From Heliocidaris erythrogramma (Eukaryota > Echinodermata > Echinoidea > Camarodonta > Echinometridae): a stretch of 64,000 nt of DNA. The notes under the pieces are model-generated. The model was not told where the DNA came from and searched no databases. It saw only the letters and a list, made by a program, of their open reading frames with translations. Positions 13,301 through 23,915 of this stretch are shown one piece after another (position 1 is the stretch's first letter; the number at the start of each line of letters is the position of its first letter). The stretch covers positions 16,957,880-17,021,879 of the forward strand of contig CM046855.1 in NCBI GenBank assembly GCA_025617745.1, given 5' to 3'. The position numbers and the translations under genes are program-made.

Positions 13301-16300
13301 TTGAGAAATAATGATTCTTATGATAGCAATGATGATCTTTGTAATATCAATGAAGGAACTGATTTTAGATTGTTTTTCTACAAGTATTTCAATATTTTCA
13401 CAAAGTAGCCAAGGACAAGTGACACTTGAAAACAACTAAAAATTTTTTCAAATATTGAAATGCAGCTTGAACCACTATTACCAGATTTTTTTTAAAATGG
13501 GTTTTATTTTTCAAGTGAAATATGTGGGGATGTTAAGAATATTTTGTTTAATTCCTCTGTCACATGATTTTATTGCTTTAAACGAAAATCCAGAATAACG
13601 AGTAAATGAAACGATATCAGTAATCATGAATGAACTGAATCAATATTAAAACCATTTTCTTCTTTTTCTTTTAACAGTCCACTGTGTTATTCACAACATT
13701 TGATGAGGTCAGTAAAAATTCCATTGAATTTCAATGAAATTTCATAACAAATAGATTTATATATTCCCATTTGTGCATGAACAAAATGCTTTGATGCATT
13801 CAGCATTTGAATTTCTTTGATCTTCATATGTAATGGATGTTCATAGATGTAAAGGTGTCGTAGTCGAGTGGTTTAATCACTTGACTGGGGATGCAAAGGT
13901 CGTGGGTTGTCCCTCTCCACCCAGGTGTTAAATGGGTACCCGGTAGGATGCGAACATCATTGTGGTTGGATTAGCATGTTTGCACTTGGAAACAGCTGAC
14001 TCGCTGGAATGCTCCCAAGAGGAGTGGAAAATCGCAACTGAATCCAGTGACCGGGGTAATAATGATGTAAGCGCTTTGGTCGGTTACATTGTAACTGATA
14101 AGGCGCCATATAAGAAAGAGCTATTATTATTATTATACAGCCAACCTCGCTTAACCTCGCATGTGTCGAATAGTCGCTCAAGTCGATGAAAATAAAAAGT
14201 CCCAATTTATCCTCATAGACTTACGTTTGTTAATCGATTTTTGTAGGTCGAATACTCGCCTATATCGATACAATACAATGAAAAAAACATTAAATTTACA
14301 CCGCGCAAGTCGAACTAGACGGCGATGTGAAATCAATCATTGTCGAAACTGCCACACGCCGATTTTGTTTACAAAAATTCCCTGACTTGCTAGCGCGATC
14401 TCCGCGTCCTCTCTCACGCACTCTCTCGCGCTTTCATATGTGAAGAACAAAATGTCATGTGTTAGTCATGTTTGCATGGCCGGCTGGCCAGATGGACTCC
14501 GTACCTGCATGCACTGCATGCAGTTTTAATGCCTTCATGGCCATGTGCATATAAAGGGATGTAAGGGAGGATTTAATACATTGAAATTAATCACTGGACG
14601 TGTCTGGTTTTATTCTTTATTGTCCAACTTGTAACAGGAGTGTGAAGTAATATACTGGGTACATGAAAGGTACAGTACATGTATGTTCTTATTTTCTCGA
14701 TGTCGGCACAATATAAATCATGGTACATTATGTGATGAGAACTCCCAATCCATCAAACCGCTGGGCCGCCGACCACAGTCTGCACCGCGGCGTCCCCGTG
14801 TTATATATACACGCGTAAGTCGGATTTTCTTCGACTTTCGCACAAGTCGAAAATCGGCTATGTCGGCGCATGTCGCTTAGTCCCGTCATGATAGACTTAG
14901 GTGAGGTTGACTGTATATTTTGAAGTTCATCTGCGTATATCAAAGGCCGCGCCCTTTTTTTTTGGGGGGGGTGTAAGGCAGCAGTTATCAGTGACTTTTT
15001 AATGCCAAATTTTAGCCTTAGTCACCTGCTCGAGGAGGGTGTTATCAACTTGGATCAAATTACACAGTTTTACACCCTTCCGGCTCAAAAAAATTTCCTT
15101 TTTCCCCCTTTTTTCGCAGAATCAAAGACAGATTTCAATCTCATACAATACCTGGGAAAATGAATGTTCTGCTTCTGAATACAAGTAAAGAAATCAGTAG
15201 AGAAATAATTCGCTGAATGATCCTGAAGAGAGATCCTGTTGACAAAAAATCTAAATCTTGTTGGTTGTATATCAATTATTTATTCATTTGTTAGTCTATT
15301 CTATTTCATACAATTCATATTTCAGATGCTATGTGCTGAGCTGAATGACGGGAACCCCAACTTACTTATACCTGCAATATCTGAGCCATTCATGGTAATG
15401 TCATATCTATCAAATTTTCGTGATATTTCAAAGATATGTCAAAAACATATGAATAGTTTTTGTTAAAAAAACAAACTGGAAAAGACAACATCTTTTGAAA
15501 TTTTTGTTGGTCAAGTATCAACAAAATTTCATAAGCGAAGTAAGTTTGTACACTGCAGGGTAATTACTTGTAGTATTAAACTTTTATATTTCTATGATAA
15601 TTTTAATTATTGCAAGAGATTCAATTCAATTCAATTCAATTCAATAAAAGGTTTATTATTTCAATATCCAAATACAAATGAGAACATATAAACATATTGG
15701 GAGATAAAAATCCATCGCGGCCAAAGGCCGAATTGCAGAGAATATCACATATAAACAAAATTTAAAATATCACATGTAGATATAGGCATCGAGTATTGCA
15801 GAAAGACCATTTCCCTGGAGAGAAGTTTTGCCATATATGCATACATGCATAAAGATCTGGCACTAATATTGTAATATGTTTTCATTCACTTCTCTGCTGA
15901 GGGCTAGTAGTGCTGCACGTGGCAGTTGGCCTGGACTGTCTGATCCAGAATTCAGTATATATATCCACTCCATAATAAGATATCTATGTATAATATCTCA
16001 TATCTTTATTGTTGCATTATAATGTATAACAATCTAAAACCTTACAATGTTAGTTTCATATTTCACTAAATAATGTTTTAATTTTTATTCAGGTATATAT
16101 AGTAGCTAAAGGTAGCTTTTGTGAAATTAAGTGGCAGATAAAATCCACAGCTTTTGAACAAAGAAAAACTCTTAGTAACCATCATTCATCTTTCTGTGCT
16201 GTACCTGGTTTGAGCATGCATGTACCAGACATCATAATTTGGACTCCGGTATATGCCGGCCCCTGTCAAAATGACCCTAGGAAGAAGAAAACTGAATGTT

Positions 16301-19300
16301 GATCGGCCACATGTGTTCCTTTATTAAAAATCTACAATAGAGACCAGCTAGAATGCTCCCCAGGTTGGTTTGGTTTTGATCGTTTATTTTACTTGACTGC
16401 TGAGAAAGCATGTGTATGCTTGTAAGTAAGCAACCAGGGGACTGACGACTTTAAGTCCTCTCCGAGGGACTTGGTGATGAGGATTAATTTCATACCAAAG
16501 GGCACTAGCACATCCACTTGGTTTGAAACCCGGGTCTTCCAGTTAAGAGACCACTGCTCTACCACTGCGCCATCGGGCCTCTAAAGTGTATATGCAATTT
16601 TAATATGAGTCCATTTGGACAGTTCAGAAACACTGCTATTGGGTGCTATACAAATGTGATTATTATTATTTCTATTTCATTTATTTTTCTGTTTTGATGC
16701 CAGGACCTGCTGATGGACCTACTGATCCATCCTGATGGTCCTCGTCTGAGGGACCGCATCAGTCATGGTGAGGTTGACATCCATGGTGTACCCAGAGAAC
16801 TGGCTTCATTCACTCTATGTGTCTTACTTGCCTGCTCCATGAAGGCTGCATGTTTAGCTCCCCAATCGTCACTTCAAGTAAGTATGGCAGATTGCCTACT
16901 AGTATCATTCTAGAGTAGGAAGGGTGAAAATACATCATTTCATTTTATGTTATTTTATGACTTGCGTTCATTGTTAGATTATTACACTGCCGCAGAGATT
17001 TTCTTGTGAGCGCTCTACTGGCTGCAGTTTTTGTCGGATCACCTTCAAATTTTGCATGGAGGTGCATTATGGTAAGATGAAGATGCCTAATGTTTTTGGT
17101 GTGGGCGGAATCATTGTTGCCATGGTAACCATATTTTTTAAAGAAATGGTAAATATTTTCTTGTGAGCGCTCTACCGGCTGCAGTTTTTGTTGGATCACC
17201 TTCAAATTCCGCATGGAGGTGCATTATGGTAAGATGAAGACGCCTATTGTTTTTGGTGTGGGCAGAGTCATTGTTGCCATGGTAACCATATTTTTTAAAG
17301 AAATGGTAAAGACTTTCTTGTGAGCGCTCTACCGGCTGCAGTTCTTGTCGGATCATCTTCATATTTCGCATGGAGGTGCATTATGGTAAGATGAAGACGC
17401 TTATCGTTTTTGGTGTGGGTGGAGTCATCGTTGCCATGGTGACCATATTTTTTACAGAAATAGTAAAGACTTTCTTGTGAGCGCTATACTTGCTGCAGTT
17501 TTTGTCGGATCACCTTCAAATTTCGCATGGAGGTGCATTATGGTAAGATGAAGAGGCCTATTGTTTTTGGTGTGGGCGGAATCATTGTTGCCATGGTAAC
17601 CATATTTTTTAAAGAAATGGTAAATATTTTCTTGTGAGCGCTCTACCGGCTGCAGTTTTTGTTGGATCACCTTCAAATTCTGCATGGAGGTGCATTATGG
17701 TAAGATGAAGACGCCTATTGTTTTTGGTGTGGGCAGAGTCATTGTTGCCATGGTAACCATATTTTTTAAAGAAATGGTAAAGACTTTCTTGTGAGCGCTC
17801 TACCGGCTGCAGTTCTTGTCGGATCATCTTCGTATTTCGCATGGAGGTGCATTATGGTAAGATGAAGACGCCTATCGTTTTTGGTGTGGGTGGAGTCATC
17901 GTTGCCATGGTGACCATATTTTTTACAGAAATAGTAAAGACTTTCTTGTGAGCGCTATACTTGCTGCAGTTTTTGTCGGATCACCTTCAAATTTTGCATT
18001 GAGGTGCATTATGGTAAGATGAAGACGCCTATTGTTTTTGGTGTGGGCAGAGTCATCATTGCCATGGTAACCATATTTTTAAAAGGAGATGTCTGCTAAT
18101 GACCTTTAGTGGCATGACGTACACTTCCACACTTGGTAAGTACTGTCAAAACAACTAAAAAATGGCAAAAGTACAAAAAGGTCAAATTTGTCAGCACTGA
18201 TACCCGATGCCCAAATTGCCACTTTATCCATTTCAGTCACAACATTGATTCAAATGGGGGATGCGTGACGGGTTCGGGGGATACATGTACTCGGACTGGT
18301 CCCCCCTCCGAGTGCTCTAGTTTTTGTAAGTCATGTGGTAACACTTTATTCTTAAAATTCCATTATACATTGGATTAAAATATATTCAGACATACAGGTC
18401 AATTACCATTATTGAGTATTTACTATAAAATTTGACCTTATTAGGCAAATGATCATATAAGAATGCCAACTCTGAGATGGAGTCTAATATATTCTTTTTT
18501 TGTTTTTTTTCATGATCCACATAATTTGCATGTGTTAGATAAACACAAGGTGAAAGTTAATGTAATTTTAGAAAATGCTGAAATGTCTGCCTCACCATAA
18601 AAAGGGCTCATAACAGACATGTGTACTAATTCTATGGATATTTCATGGGGGAAATATTTATCTTGAAAACTCCAAAGTTTGCCAGAGGCTTGTATGACAT
18701 AGCAACAAGTAATATTTGCAAAGTGAATTCCATCCATAGTGATGACATTATGCATAGCATATGAATTAAATGGGTAGTAACCAGGGGTTCTGGAGAGAAA
18801 CATGCATAAATTGAAATACATTAGTAAAGTGGTTTTTTGTTACTCCAGAATGTGGCAGGTATACTATAATATGGCTACTCTTTCACTTTTATTTACAGCT
18901 ACCATTACTTATTGAGATCCTAGACTGTGCCTCTTCGTATACCTCCGTCTTTCACCCTGTGGCTGCCTGCAGATGCCTCATCCACTCTCTAGCTCCCTGT
19001 CTGAGTGACTGGTCCTTCTTGCCTAGACCAACTCCTCAGGACCTGGACTACTCTCCATGGGAAAGTGGACCATTGGACAGGGAGGCAGAGGAGAGGACTA
19101 AAGACGAGCACCTGGTACTTATGGTGTTGAAGCACAGTCGGTGCTTCAGCAAGGATGATGAAGGCTGCATCACTGAATGGTAAGAGCTTTTGATGTAGTA
19201 CTGGACTATTTGATCTGGTCTGCCAAAAATATCAAGTGAAAAAAAACCAATAAACAATGTAGTTCTTTGGTTCTGTTGTGATGCTATAAATAGACTAATA

Positions 19301-20170
19301 ATGCTCCCCTCTGGTTTTTCCCATTGCTCATTGACTATGATATCCATCCATCAGTATATATTGCTACCAAGTACGATGAGAAAGACCATATTTGTATTGC
19401 ACCAGAATAGGAGCGATTATGATGAAAAGTAAATACCGAAAAACGTATAGGAGGGGAAGCCCACCCTGAAAATAAATTTGCTTCCTTAAAAGCAGAAAAG
19501 TTAGGGATACAGGTCAGTACCAGTTTGATGAAAATCTGATAAAAAATAAAGAAAGACGTTAAAATTCAAGTTGTAATTGATCGAACGCAAATTGACAACT
19601 CTGACGTACCTTTAGAGCACCTTTTGTAATAAAATTTCTATAAATTTCCATTTTCATGGTTGGTGATAAAGAAATTTCTTTGATAGAAGGATGGGTGTGT
19701 AAAATCATGTCCAATATTCTAGGGCACATGTAAAATGATTTTTTTTTTGCAGAAAATTACATTCTTAAAATTTTGAATTTGTTATTGCATTACTCATTAA
19801 TTTTGTAATGATTTTCATAGTAGATAAAACCTGAAAAGAAATTTATCTTGTATTTTTGTTGTGGAGATTTGGGTGATGTGAACTGAGTGTACTCCCTTTC
19901 TGATGTTGAAAAAAAATTCTGCCTTTTCAGCGTCATCCACCCTTTCCACTGCATGGACCCCCTTGCATGCCATCTTGATAGTCTTCATCTTCAGACCTTG
20001 TTTAGACCTCGTAAGGAGCTGGAGGTAGCAGGACTTCTACATCACATTACCTCTGAATGTCTAAAGGTCCATGATCAGATCCGTTGCTTAGCAACCACAA
20101 GATTCAGCCAATGGCAGGGCAAAGAACTCAGATCTAGACAGAGAGTGAACTACCAACGTTTCCTTAACAG
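4161..20170 (+). CDS. ERMARD: ERMARD homologue, 13 exons, 3' end not resolved
   Basis: ERMARD is an ER-membrane protein assigned by others to the HEPN RNase superfamily and to RNA degradation at the ER; the human protein is known from cortical malformation genetics. Thirteen exons join without a frame break to give 602 codons plus 2 nt; the human protein is about 680 residues as I recall it. Diagnostic matches to the family are SALERALGD (exon 3), [14 protein letters not shown] (exon 5), [11 protein letters not shown] (exon 8), [12 protein letters not shown] (exon 11) and LRSRQRVNY (exon 13). Two R-x4-H motifs (R203..H208, R387..H392) match the HEPN catalytic signature. The start was chosen because an in-frame TAA lies at 4143-4145 and the first residues align with the family N-terminus. 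The expected C-terminal transmembrane part (roughly 80-110 residues) lies beyond the donor at 20171 and was not identified. Intron sizes range from about 0.5 kb to over 3 kb, many enlarged by transposons. Confidence 0.93.
5169..5317 (+). CDS. ERMARD: ERMARD exon 2
   Basis: Residues 73-122. The acceptor is TTCTCTTTCAG and the donor is GGT|GTAAGT, phase 0 out. The encoded helix-rich segment contains [14 protein letters not shown], matching the conserved WFQWT region of vertebrate ERMARD. Confidence 0.9.
5855..5956 (+). CDS. ERMARD: ERMARD exon 3
   Basis: Residues 123-156, 34 codons, phase 0 at both ends; the donor is GAT|GTAAGT. It ends in SALERALGD, a very conserved family motif that precedes the first HEPN-like core. 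Confidence 0.92.
6050..6440. repeat. GC-rich patch with degenerate GGGTCTTxGGAACT words
   Basis: This intron 3 segment is clearly richer in G, C and CpG than its surroundings. The word GGGTCTTAGGAACT at about 6108 recurs with changes at about 6148 and 6186 (roughly 40-bp spacing), and GGGTCTTCGGAACG appears at about 6315. The 3' border CCCGCCCCCGGAT lies near 6429. It is probably an inserted repeat; no coding content is recognised. Confidence 0.4.
6518..6607 (+). CDS. ERMARD: ERMARD exon 4
   Basis: Residues 157-186, 30 codons, phase 0 at both ends, donor [23 protein letters not shown] matches the CPFLLRDLL segment of the vertebrate protein. Confidence 0.9.
7244..7341 (+). CDS. ERMARD: ERMARD exon 5 with first HEPN-like motif
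   Basis: Residues 187-219. It encodes [21 protein letters not shown], nearly identical to the family signature. R203-N204-x3-H208 has the R-N-x3-H spacing typical of HEPN RNase active sites. The acceptor is TTCACAAAG and the donor GAG|GTAAGA, phase 2 out. Confidence 0.95.
8111..8250 (+). CDS. ERMARD: ERMARD exon 6
   Basis: Residues 219-266. It reads in from the two-base carry-over of exon 5. [12 protein letters not shown] aligns with the ILLTAGLGQLL helix of vertebrate ERMARD. The donor is CCAG|GTGAGA, phase 1 out. Confidence 0.9.
8489..9783. mobile_element. 1.3-kb non-autonomous DNA transposon with ~150-bp TIRs
   Basis: The element starts GGGTCAATCCACGTCAAATC (8489-8508) and ends with its inverted copy GATGTGGATTGACCC (9769-9783). 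The terminal inverted repeats run about 8489-8632 and 9631-9783 with scattered mismatches. The interior (about 1 kb) has no substantial open frame. A phrase around CATGTGTGAC(C/T)TTTATAGCATAT appears twice, near 9408 and 9608. It lies in intron 6 of the ERMARD gene. The superfamily is uncertain because no clear target duplication can be read. Confidence 0.8.
10673..10787 (+). CDS. ERMARD: ERMARD exon 7
   Basis: Residues 266-304. The acceptor is TTTCATTTCCAG and the donor AAAG|GTAAGG, phase 2 out. [13 protein letters not shown] corresponds to the YWEVALVKFKSHR segment of the family. Confidence 0.88.
10941..11148. mobile_element. 208-bp MITE with GGCCCGAATTCACAAAGG termini
   Basis: The sequence starts GGCCCGAATTCACAAAGGAG and ends with the exact inverse CCTTTGTGAATTCGGGCC. 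The inverted similarity continues inward through two copies of GTTTAAACCATGG, itself a palindromic word. It lies in intron 7. Open frames on both strands here are by-products of the palindrome. Confidence 0.85.
12035..12243 (+). repeat. CT-rich tract abutting exon 8 acceptor
   Basis: About 200 nt of almost pure pyrimidine (CTCTCTCT, TTTCTCCC, CCCCATCCCCCCCCTC) runs right up to the 3' splice site of ERMARD exon 8. It is a degenerate CT microsatellite that also serves as an oversized polypyrimidine tract. The serine/leucine-rich frames across it are artefacts. Confidence 0.85.
12251..12353 (+). CDS. ERMARD: ERMARD exon 8
   Basis: Residues 304-338. The acceptor follows a long CT tract (CATGTAG|GTATAA) and the donor is GAG|GTAGCT, phase 0 out. 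[24 protein letters not shown] is one of the strongest family matches in the window. Confidence 0.93.
12745..12882. mobile_element. ~140-bp MITE, family with 24.3 and 41.6 kb copies
   Basis: It carries the central word CTCTCAGCCAATCAGATGCA, followed by AAGGATTTCAGTAGCTTATA, shared almost exactly with the copy at 24321-24462 and partly with 41601-41746. The ends are imperfect inverted repeats (CATTTCATCAAGTGTCTTGT against ACAAGTTTTATGAAATATGG). It lies in intron 8. Confidence 0.75.
13678..13707 (+). CDS. ERMARD: ERMARD micro-exon 9 (30 nt)
   Basis: Residues 339-348, only ten codons ([10 protein letters not shown]), phase 0 at both ends. The acceptor TTCTTTTTCTTTTAACAG is strong and the donor is GAG|GTCAGT. 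The peptide matches STALYTTFDQ, which follows LTAE in the vertebrate protein. Confidence 0.9.
13853..14137 (+). mobile_element. tRNA-derived SINE, copy 1
   Basis: The 5' head reads as a tRNA-like promoter: GTAGTCGAGTGG (A box) and a damaged B box at GTGGGTTGTCC. The body is shared with the copy at 62412-62772 in the opposite orientation (CAAGAGGAGTGGAAAATC, GTAAGCGCTTTGGTCGGTTA, AAGGCGCCATATAAGAAAGA). The 3' end is an ATT-repeat tail. About 60 nt after the head are missing compared with copy 2. It lies in intron 9. Confidence 0.85.
14138..14913. mobile_element. pogo/Tigger-like non-autonomous element
   Basis: The termini are CAGCCAACCTCGCTTAA at 14138 and, inverted, CAGTCAACCTCACCTAAGT (reading in from 14913), each flanked by TA. 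CAG starts, a CCTCRCTTAA-like terminus and TA target duplication are typical of pogo/Tigger members of the Tc1/mariner superfamily. The inner ends are dense in TCGA and AGTCGA words, also inverted. There is no intact transposase frame. It sits directly behind the ATT tail of the SINE ending at 14137. Confidence 0.75.
15326..15394 (+). CDS. ERMARD: ERMARD exon 10
   Basis: Residues 349-371, 23 codons, phase 0 at both ends. The acceptor is ATATTTCAG and the donor [29 protein letters not shown] parallels KHLNDGKINQLPLFLGEPAM in the vertebrate protein. Confidence 0.9.
15620..15790 (-). mobile_element. 3' tail of a LINE (CR1-like), minus strand
   Basis: Direct copies of TTCAA at 15620-15645, followed by reverse-complement 3' UTR-like sequence with ATCGCGGCCAAAGGCCGAAT, resemble the ATTGAA-tailed 3' ends of CR1-type non-LTR retrotransposons. 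A related tail occurs at 37596-37760. No reverse transcriptase frame is present. Confidence 0.5.
16517..16582 (-). repeat. tRNA-Lys-like SINE head, minus strand
   Basis: On the minus strand the sequence contains TGGCGCAGTGG (a perfect A box), then CTCTTAA in anticodon-loop position (CTT, lysine) and GGTTTCAAACC as a degenerate B box. The anticodon stem pairs poorly, so it is more likely a tRNA-derived SINE head or pseudogene. The flanking 16360-16516 may be its body. Confidence 0.5.
16704..16877 (+). CDS. ERMARD: ERMARD exon 11 with second HEPN-like motif
   Basis: Residues 372-429, phase 0 at both ends. The acceptor is GATGCCAG and the donor [25 protein letters not shown] matches the family's GPRIRDHLSHGEINLH. 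R387-D-x3-H392 forms the second R-x4-H motif. A hydrophobic helix ([14 protein letters not shown]) follows, as in other family members. Confidence 0.95.
17001..18080. repeat. 157-bp tandem array, seven units, trimeric higher-order repeat
   Basis: The word TTCTTGTGAGCGCT recurs at 17001, 17158, 17315, 17472, 17629, 17786 and 17943: exactly 157 bp each time with no indel. Variants show an A-B-C-A-B-C-A order: units 2 and 5 share GTTGGATCACC, units 3 and 6 share CGGATCATCTTC and TGGTGACCATA, and units 4 and 7 share GCGCTATACTTGC. This gives a 471-bp higher-order repeat. It starts about 120 nt after exon 11, within intron 11. The minus-strand 77-codon frames are products of the repetition. Confidence 0.95.
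18899..19179 (+). CDS. ERMARD: ERMARD exon 12
   Basis: Residues 430-523, the longest exon (281 nt). The acceptor is TTATTTACAG and the donor AATG|GTAAGA, phase 2 out. It encodes [15 protein letters not shown], then a Pro/Asp/Glu-rich linker and [13 protein letters not shown]. In vertebrates this is the less conserved linker region, which begins with a similar CHPVFQLKK phrase. Confidence 0.88.
19931..20170 (+). CDS. ERMARD: ERMARD exon 13 (last identified)
   Basis: Residues 523-603. The acceptor is GCCTTTTCAG and the donor AACAG|GTAAGT, phase 2 out. It ends with [20 protein letters not shown] plus FLNR, matching the RQWVERTLRSRQRQNYLR region just before the C-terminal membrane segment of vertebrate ERMARD. 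The strong donor shows that at least one more exon follows. Confidence 0.92.
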
Positions 20171-23100
20171 GTAAGTCAGTTTTTCTACCATTTTTAAATT
20201 AGCATATCAGTGTGATTCTAGGCCATTGTCAATCAATGTCAGTTGTTCTTTGAAAGCATAATGATACATGCATCTTTCTTTGTTCATATAGACTTAATCA
20301 ATTTGACTCCCTAAAAAAAAAGTGTTGTGTGTTATTTAGCACTATTTTGAGACCAGTATAGGTTTTTTTCACTTATCATTTATACATGAAAGAAAAAATG
20401 AAAATCAAATCAAATCTGAACTACACTGAGATGTCATGTAGGTGGAAAATATTGAGAGATACTCGCTTCTTATAGTGATGGATGAAGAAAGGAAGGCATT
20501 ATTATCCACAAGGTTATAAGGCCATGGGACAAAAATAGGTTAACATTAGACACTAAAAACAGAATAATACAAAACAAAACCTCTCATATTAGAACGAAGG
20601 TAACTATGAACAAGCTATTTCCCTGACTTCATCCAAGAAAACTAATCTAAAAAATGCTGTGCTTATGTTTAGATATGCACAAGGCAGAGACCACAAAACC
20701 AGGAAACATTAATTTACTCATGTGTATCAAATAACTCGCTACTTTAAACAATTGCAATGAAACATTTATGAGTGAAGATTGGAGTATAAAGGAAGGGCTG
20801 GTCTAGGAGTAAGGTTTCATGTTGTAGGCCAAAGGAAATCATCCTCTTCCTGTAGAACGTTGGGCATCTCTGCAAGGCACTCTGCATGGCTGCCTAGTGA
20901 CCTTCACAACCTTGGCTGCCTGTAGGAGCAAGAGTGACGCAGGCTTTTTACAGGAGTGGGGTAGCCCGAGGGGGTAGCCCGAGGGGGGATGGAGGCGTGG
21001 ATCTTGCCTCCCTTTCTATGTACAGGGTAGCATAATTTTAGGTAGAGTCTTGTTCGCAACCCGACTATACAAATGCAGTGATCTGTGAACATTCTTACAA
21101 TTGATATGCATTTTACAGGCATGGGCGTATATCAACAGGCATATTATATTATAGTCTTGAGATCAGTACGGGTAGAAACTTTCAGCTCTTGGAAATGTGC
21201 AAAAACAACGATACTGCCTCTAAGCTGTTCATGGTTAAAAAAAAAATTCCTTTATCTTCTGTTTAATCTGCCACAAAATGTCTGCTACCTTGGCATTTTA
21301 GATATATGTTGTGTATAAAAATACTACAGCCTTCACATTCAGAACCTATATACAGTTTGTACATGTCATAAAGTGTAAGGGATAGGTTACATCTCTTGCA
21401 TTAAAAGCATTTGCATATCTTTATTTATTATCAAAATACTTAAGGAAGAGTAAATATCTGTGACATTGTTGTAGCCATGGCAATAGATTGGTTTATGTGA
21501 TGGAGATATAAATCCTCATAACATGGCCTTAAAAGAGAACTCTCTCAAGGGATGCAAATCCATCAGAACATATTGGAATTGAAGTTTCATTTTCTATTTT
21601 TATTGACTAGAAGTATGGAATCTTGCACAACCCGATTGTGGCCCTACTATTCTTAGAAGATAGTGGTATATTTAGGCTTTCCAAAGTTAGGGAGATTGTT
21701 AATTGCTTTGTGGTGATATAAATATAGTGTGTTCTTCTTGATATTTGGAAAAGCTCAGCTTTTTAAAACTTTGAAGAGATAACCTGATGAACTGCAAAAG
21801 CGAGAATCCCAAATGGAACGGAAAGGAGCCGATGTAAAAAACATACATAAAAATAGGGAAAAGGGTTCCTTCAAACTATTTCAAATGTTTTGCTCTTTCC
21901 ACAGACTTTGCAAAGGATTTGGGTTGGAGTGATTCACAAGTTTCTATTTAACTGACAACCAATTATTGTGGAAAATCCTAATATAGTGATAAATGATGCA
22001 TCAATTCCGTCCTGTCCGTGCCACTTGCGTCCCCTGTCATGTTCACTAAAGTGTAGGTGCATGTGCTTTCCTTCCTCCTCCCTAGATTTCCCTAGCTTAT
22101 GCCCCTTTTTGAGGGGGAGGTAAATTGAATACTTCCAGTTCAACTTGATAAGGCATCTCTTGAGAGTCCATTCCTGCTGTTTGGAAACGAGATGGTGCTA
22201 GGCTACCAGCGTAATCCAAGTCCATTTCTGCATAGATATGGACTGCATTAGCAACTTCATAACACATGTGCGCCAGTTTAAAGGGAAAATAAAGTCACAT
22301 TACATGAGTAGAAAGAGTAACTGCAATGTCCTGGTACATTAAGCTTCTTGTAGAGTTATAGGTAGGTCAGATTTAAAATTCTGAGCAGTACTTTGTCAAG
22401 GTTATTTAGAAAATAGGAACTGATCAAAGATGATATTTCATGCAAGGCACAAGAACTGCGATTCATGGAGCATGTAATCATCCATGATATACTGCTGTCA
22501 TTCATTCAAAAGGCTTTTGAACTGTGAGTCACGAAGATGTTAATGAAAGAGTCATGTATCTTATTATGGAAATGACAGATGTCACTTAAGTAATCTTTGT
22601 TCTCTGTAATAGAATTCTCTTGCTCTAAGTGAGATCATCTCCTTCACTCATTTTTCCATTTTAAGGTGGCTTTTCGTTTTATTGTACTTTCGATCAATTT
22701 ATAATTACGAGAGAGGACAAATAGAATGATCTGACGCTACTGTACATCCCCCTTGTACATGCGCGTACTATTTATCATTTTTATAAGGTCTTAAAAATAG
22801 TTCAATTGTTTCTCAACTGACTTTAAATGCAATAAAAAAAATCCCTTAAGTTATAAGAAAAATGATCAGTTGTATAGGTAAAAGTAAAGTCAATATACAC
22901 TTTCAGTATGATTACATGTACCGTGGTACAGATGAAATTACGACTTGTAGATATCGTAATGAATAAAGGAAAGACAGATGGCTACCATTGTTGCCAGCCA
23001 TATAATCTTGCTTTTCATGACTTTTCCAACATGTATTTTGAAAAGTGAAATGGTTTATATTTAAAGGGATTCGGTAACTTTGTGGAGGCTTGATTTAATA

Positions 23101-23915
23101 AATTGTTGAAATTTGATATCTGTCTTGTATAATGATGTTCAGAAGGATAAATGAATAGCCAGGCATAGAAAGGTTTTCAAATATATAATGCTATTATTAA
23201 GATATCTATGACTGAATACTCCCATTTACGAAAGTGTATGGCCATACGCTTTAGTCTAACACTGAGTCTATGGGGAAAAATGAGTCTGCATTTCCAGTCA
23301 CTTGCATATGTTTACTTTTGTGAAGGATATAATGATTTTGAAGTACCTTTTTTTTCCCCCCTGGCTTCATTTTTACACCATATTACATACACTGATAGCA
23401 TGTAAGGCCAGGCAGCTCAGATTTTATCAAGCCTCTATAAAGTTACCAAATCACTTTAAGACATGCTTACTATACCTTTAAGGTATACACAATGTACATG
23501 CCTAGTCATTCTGTAATGTCACAATTCTTCCTGATTTTATTTCCATAAGTAAAAATACCCTGAGCATAAAAAAAAAAAAATATGAGCAGCTTATTTAATG
23601 GAAGTTGACATATATTTTATCGTCATAGACATAGCTGTATTGTGGAACTACAGGCTTTCTTTGCCATAGACATTATAAAGTAACATTTTTTTTCTGTTTC
23701 ATATGATAAACTTGGATAACAGAAGTGTGTATTTCTTAATTCATTAATTAAGAAATTAGATAAAATGAAACATATTTTGCATTAAGATGAACAATGAATA
23801 CAATCCATATTACAAGTGGGAGGAAGTGATGGATGGATAGGGATATTTCATTTATTTTTGATAATTGCCAAATTGGTAAGACGCAGTAAATATGAATAAT
23901 TACATCCCATAAAAC

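Noticed and set aside
16945..17842. Minus-strand 77-89 codon frames repeated in the 157-bp array
   Set aside because: 157 is not a multiple of 3, so frames shift between units, and the frames are simply open in the repeat. No start context or family match.
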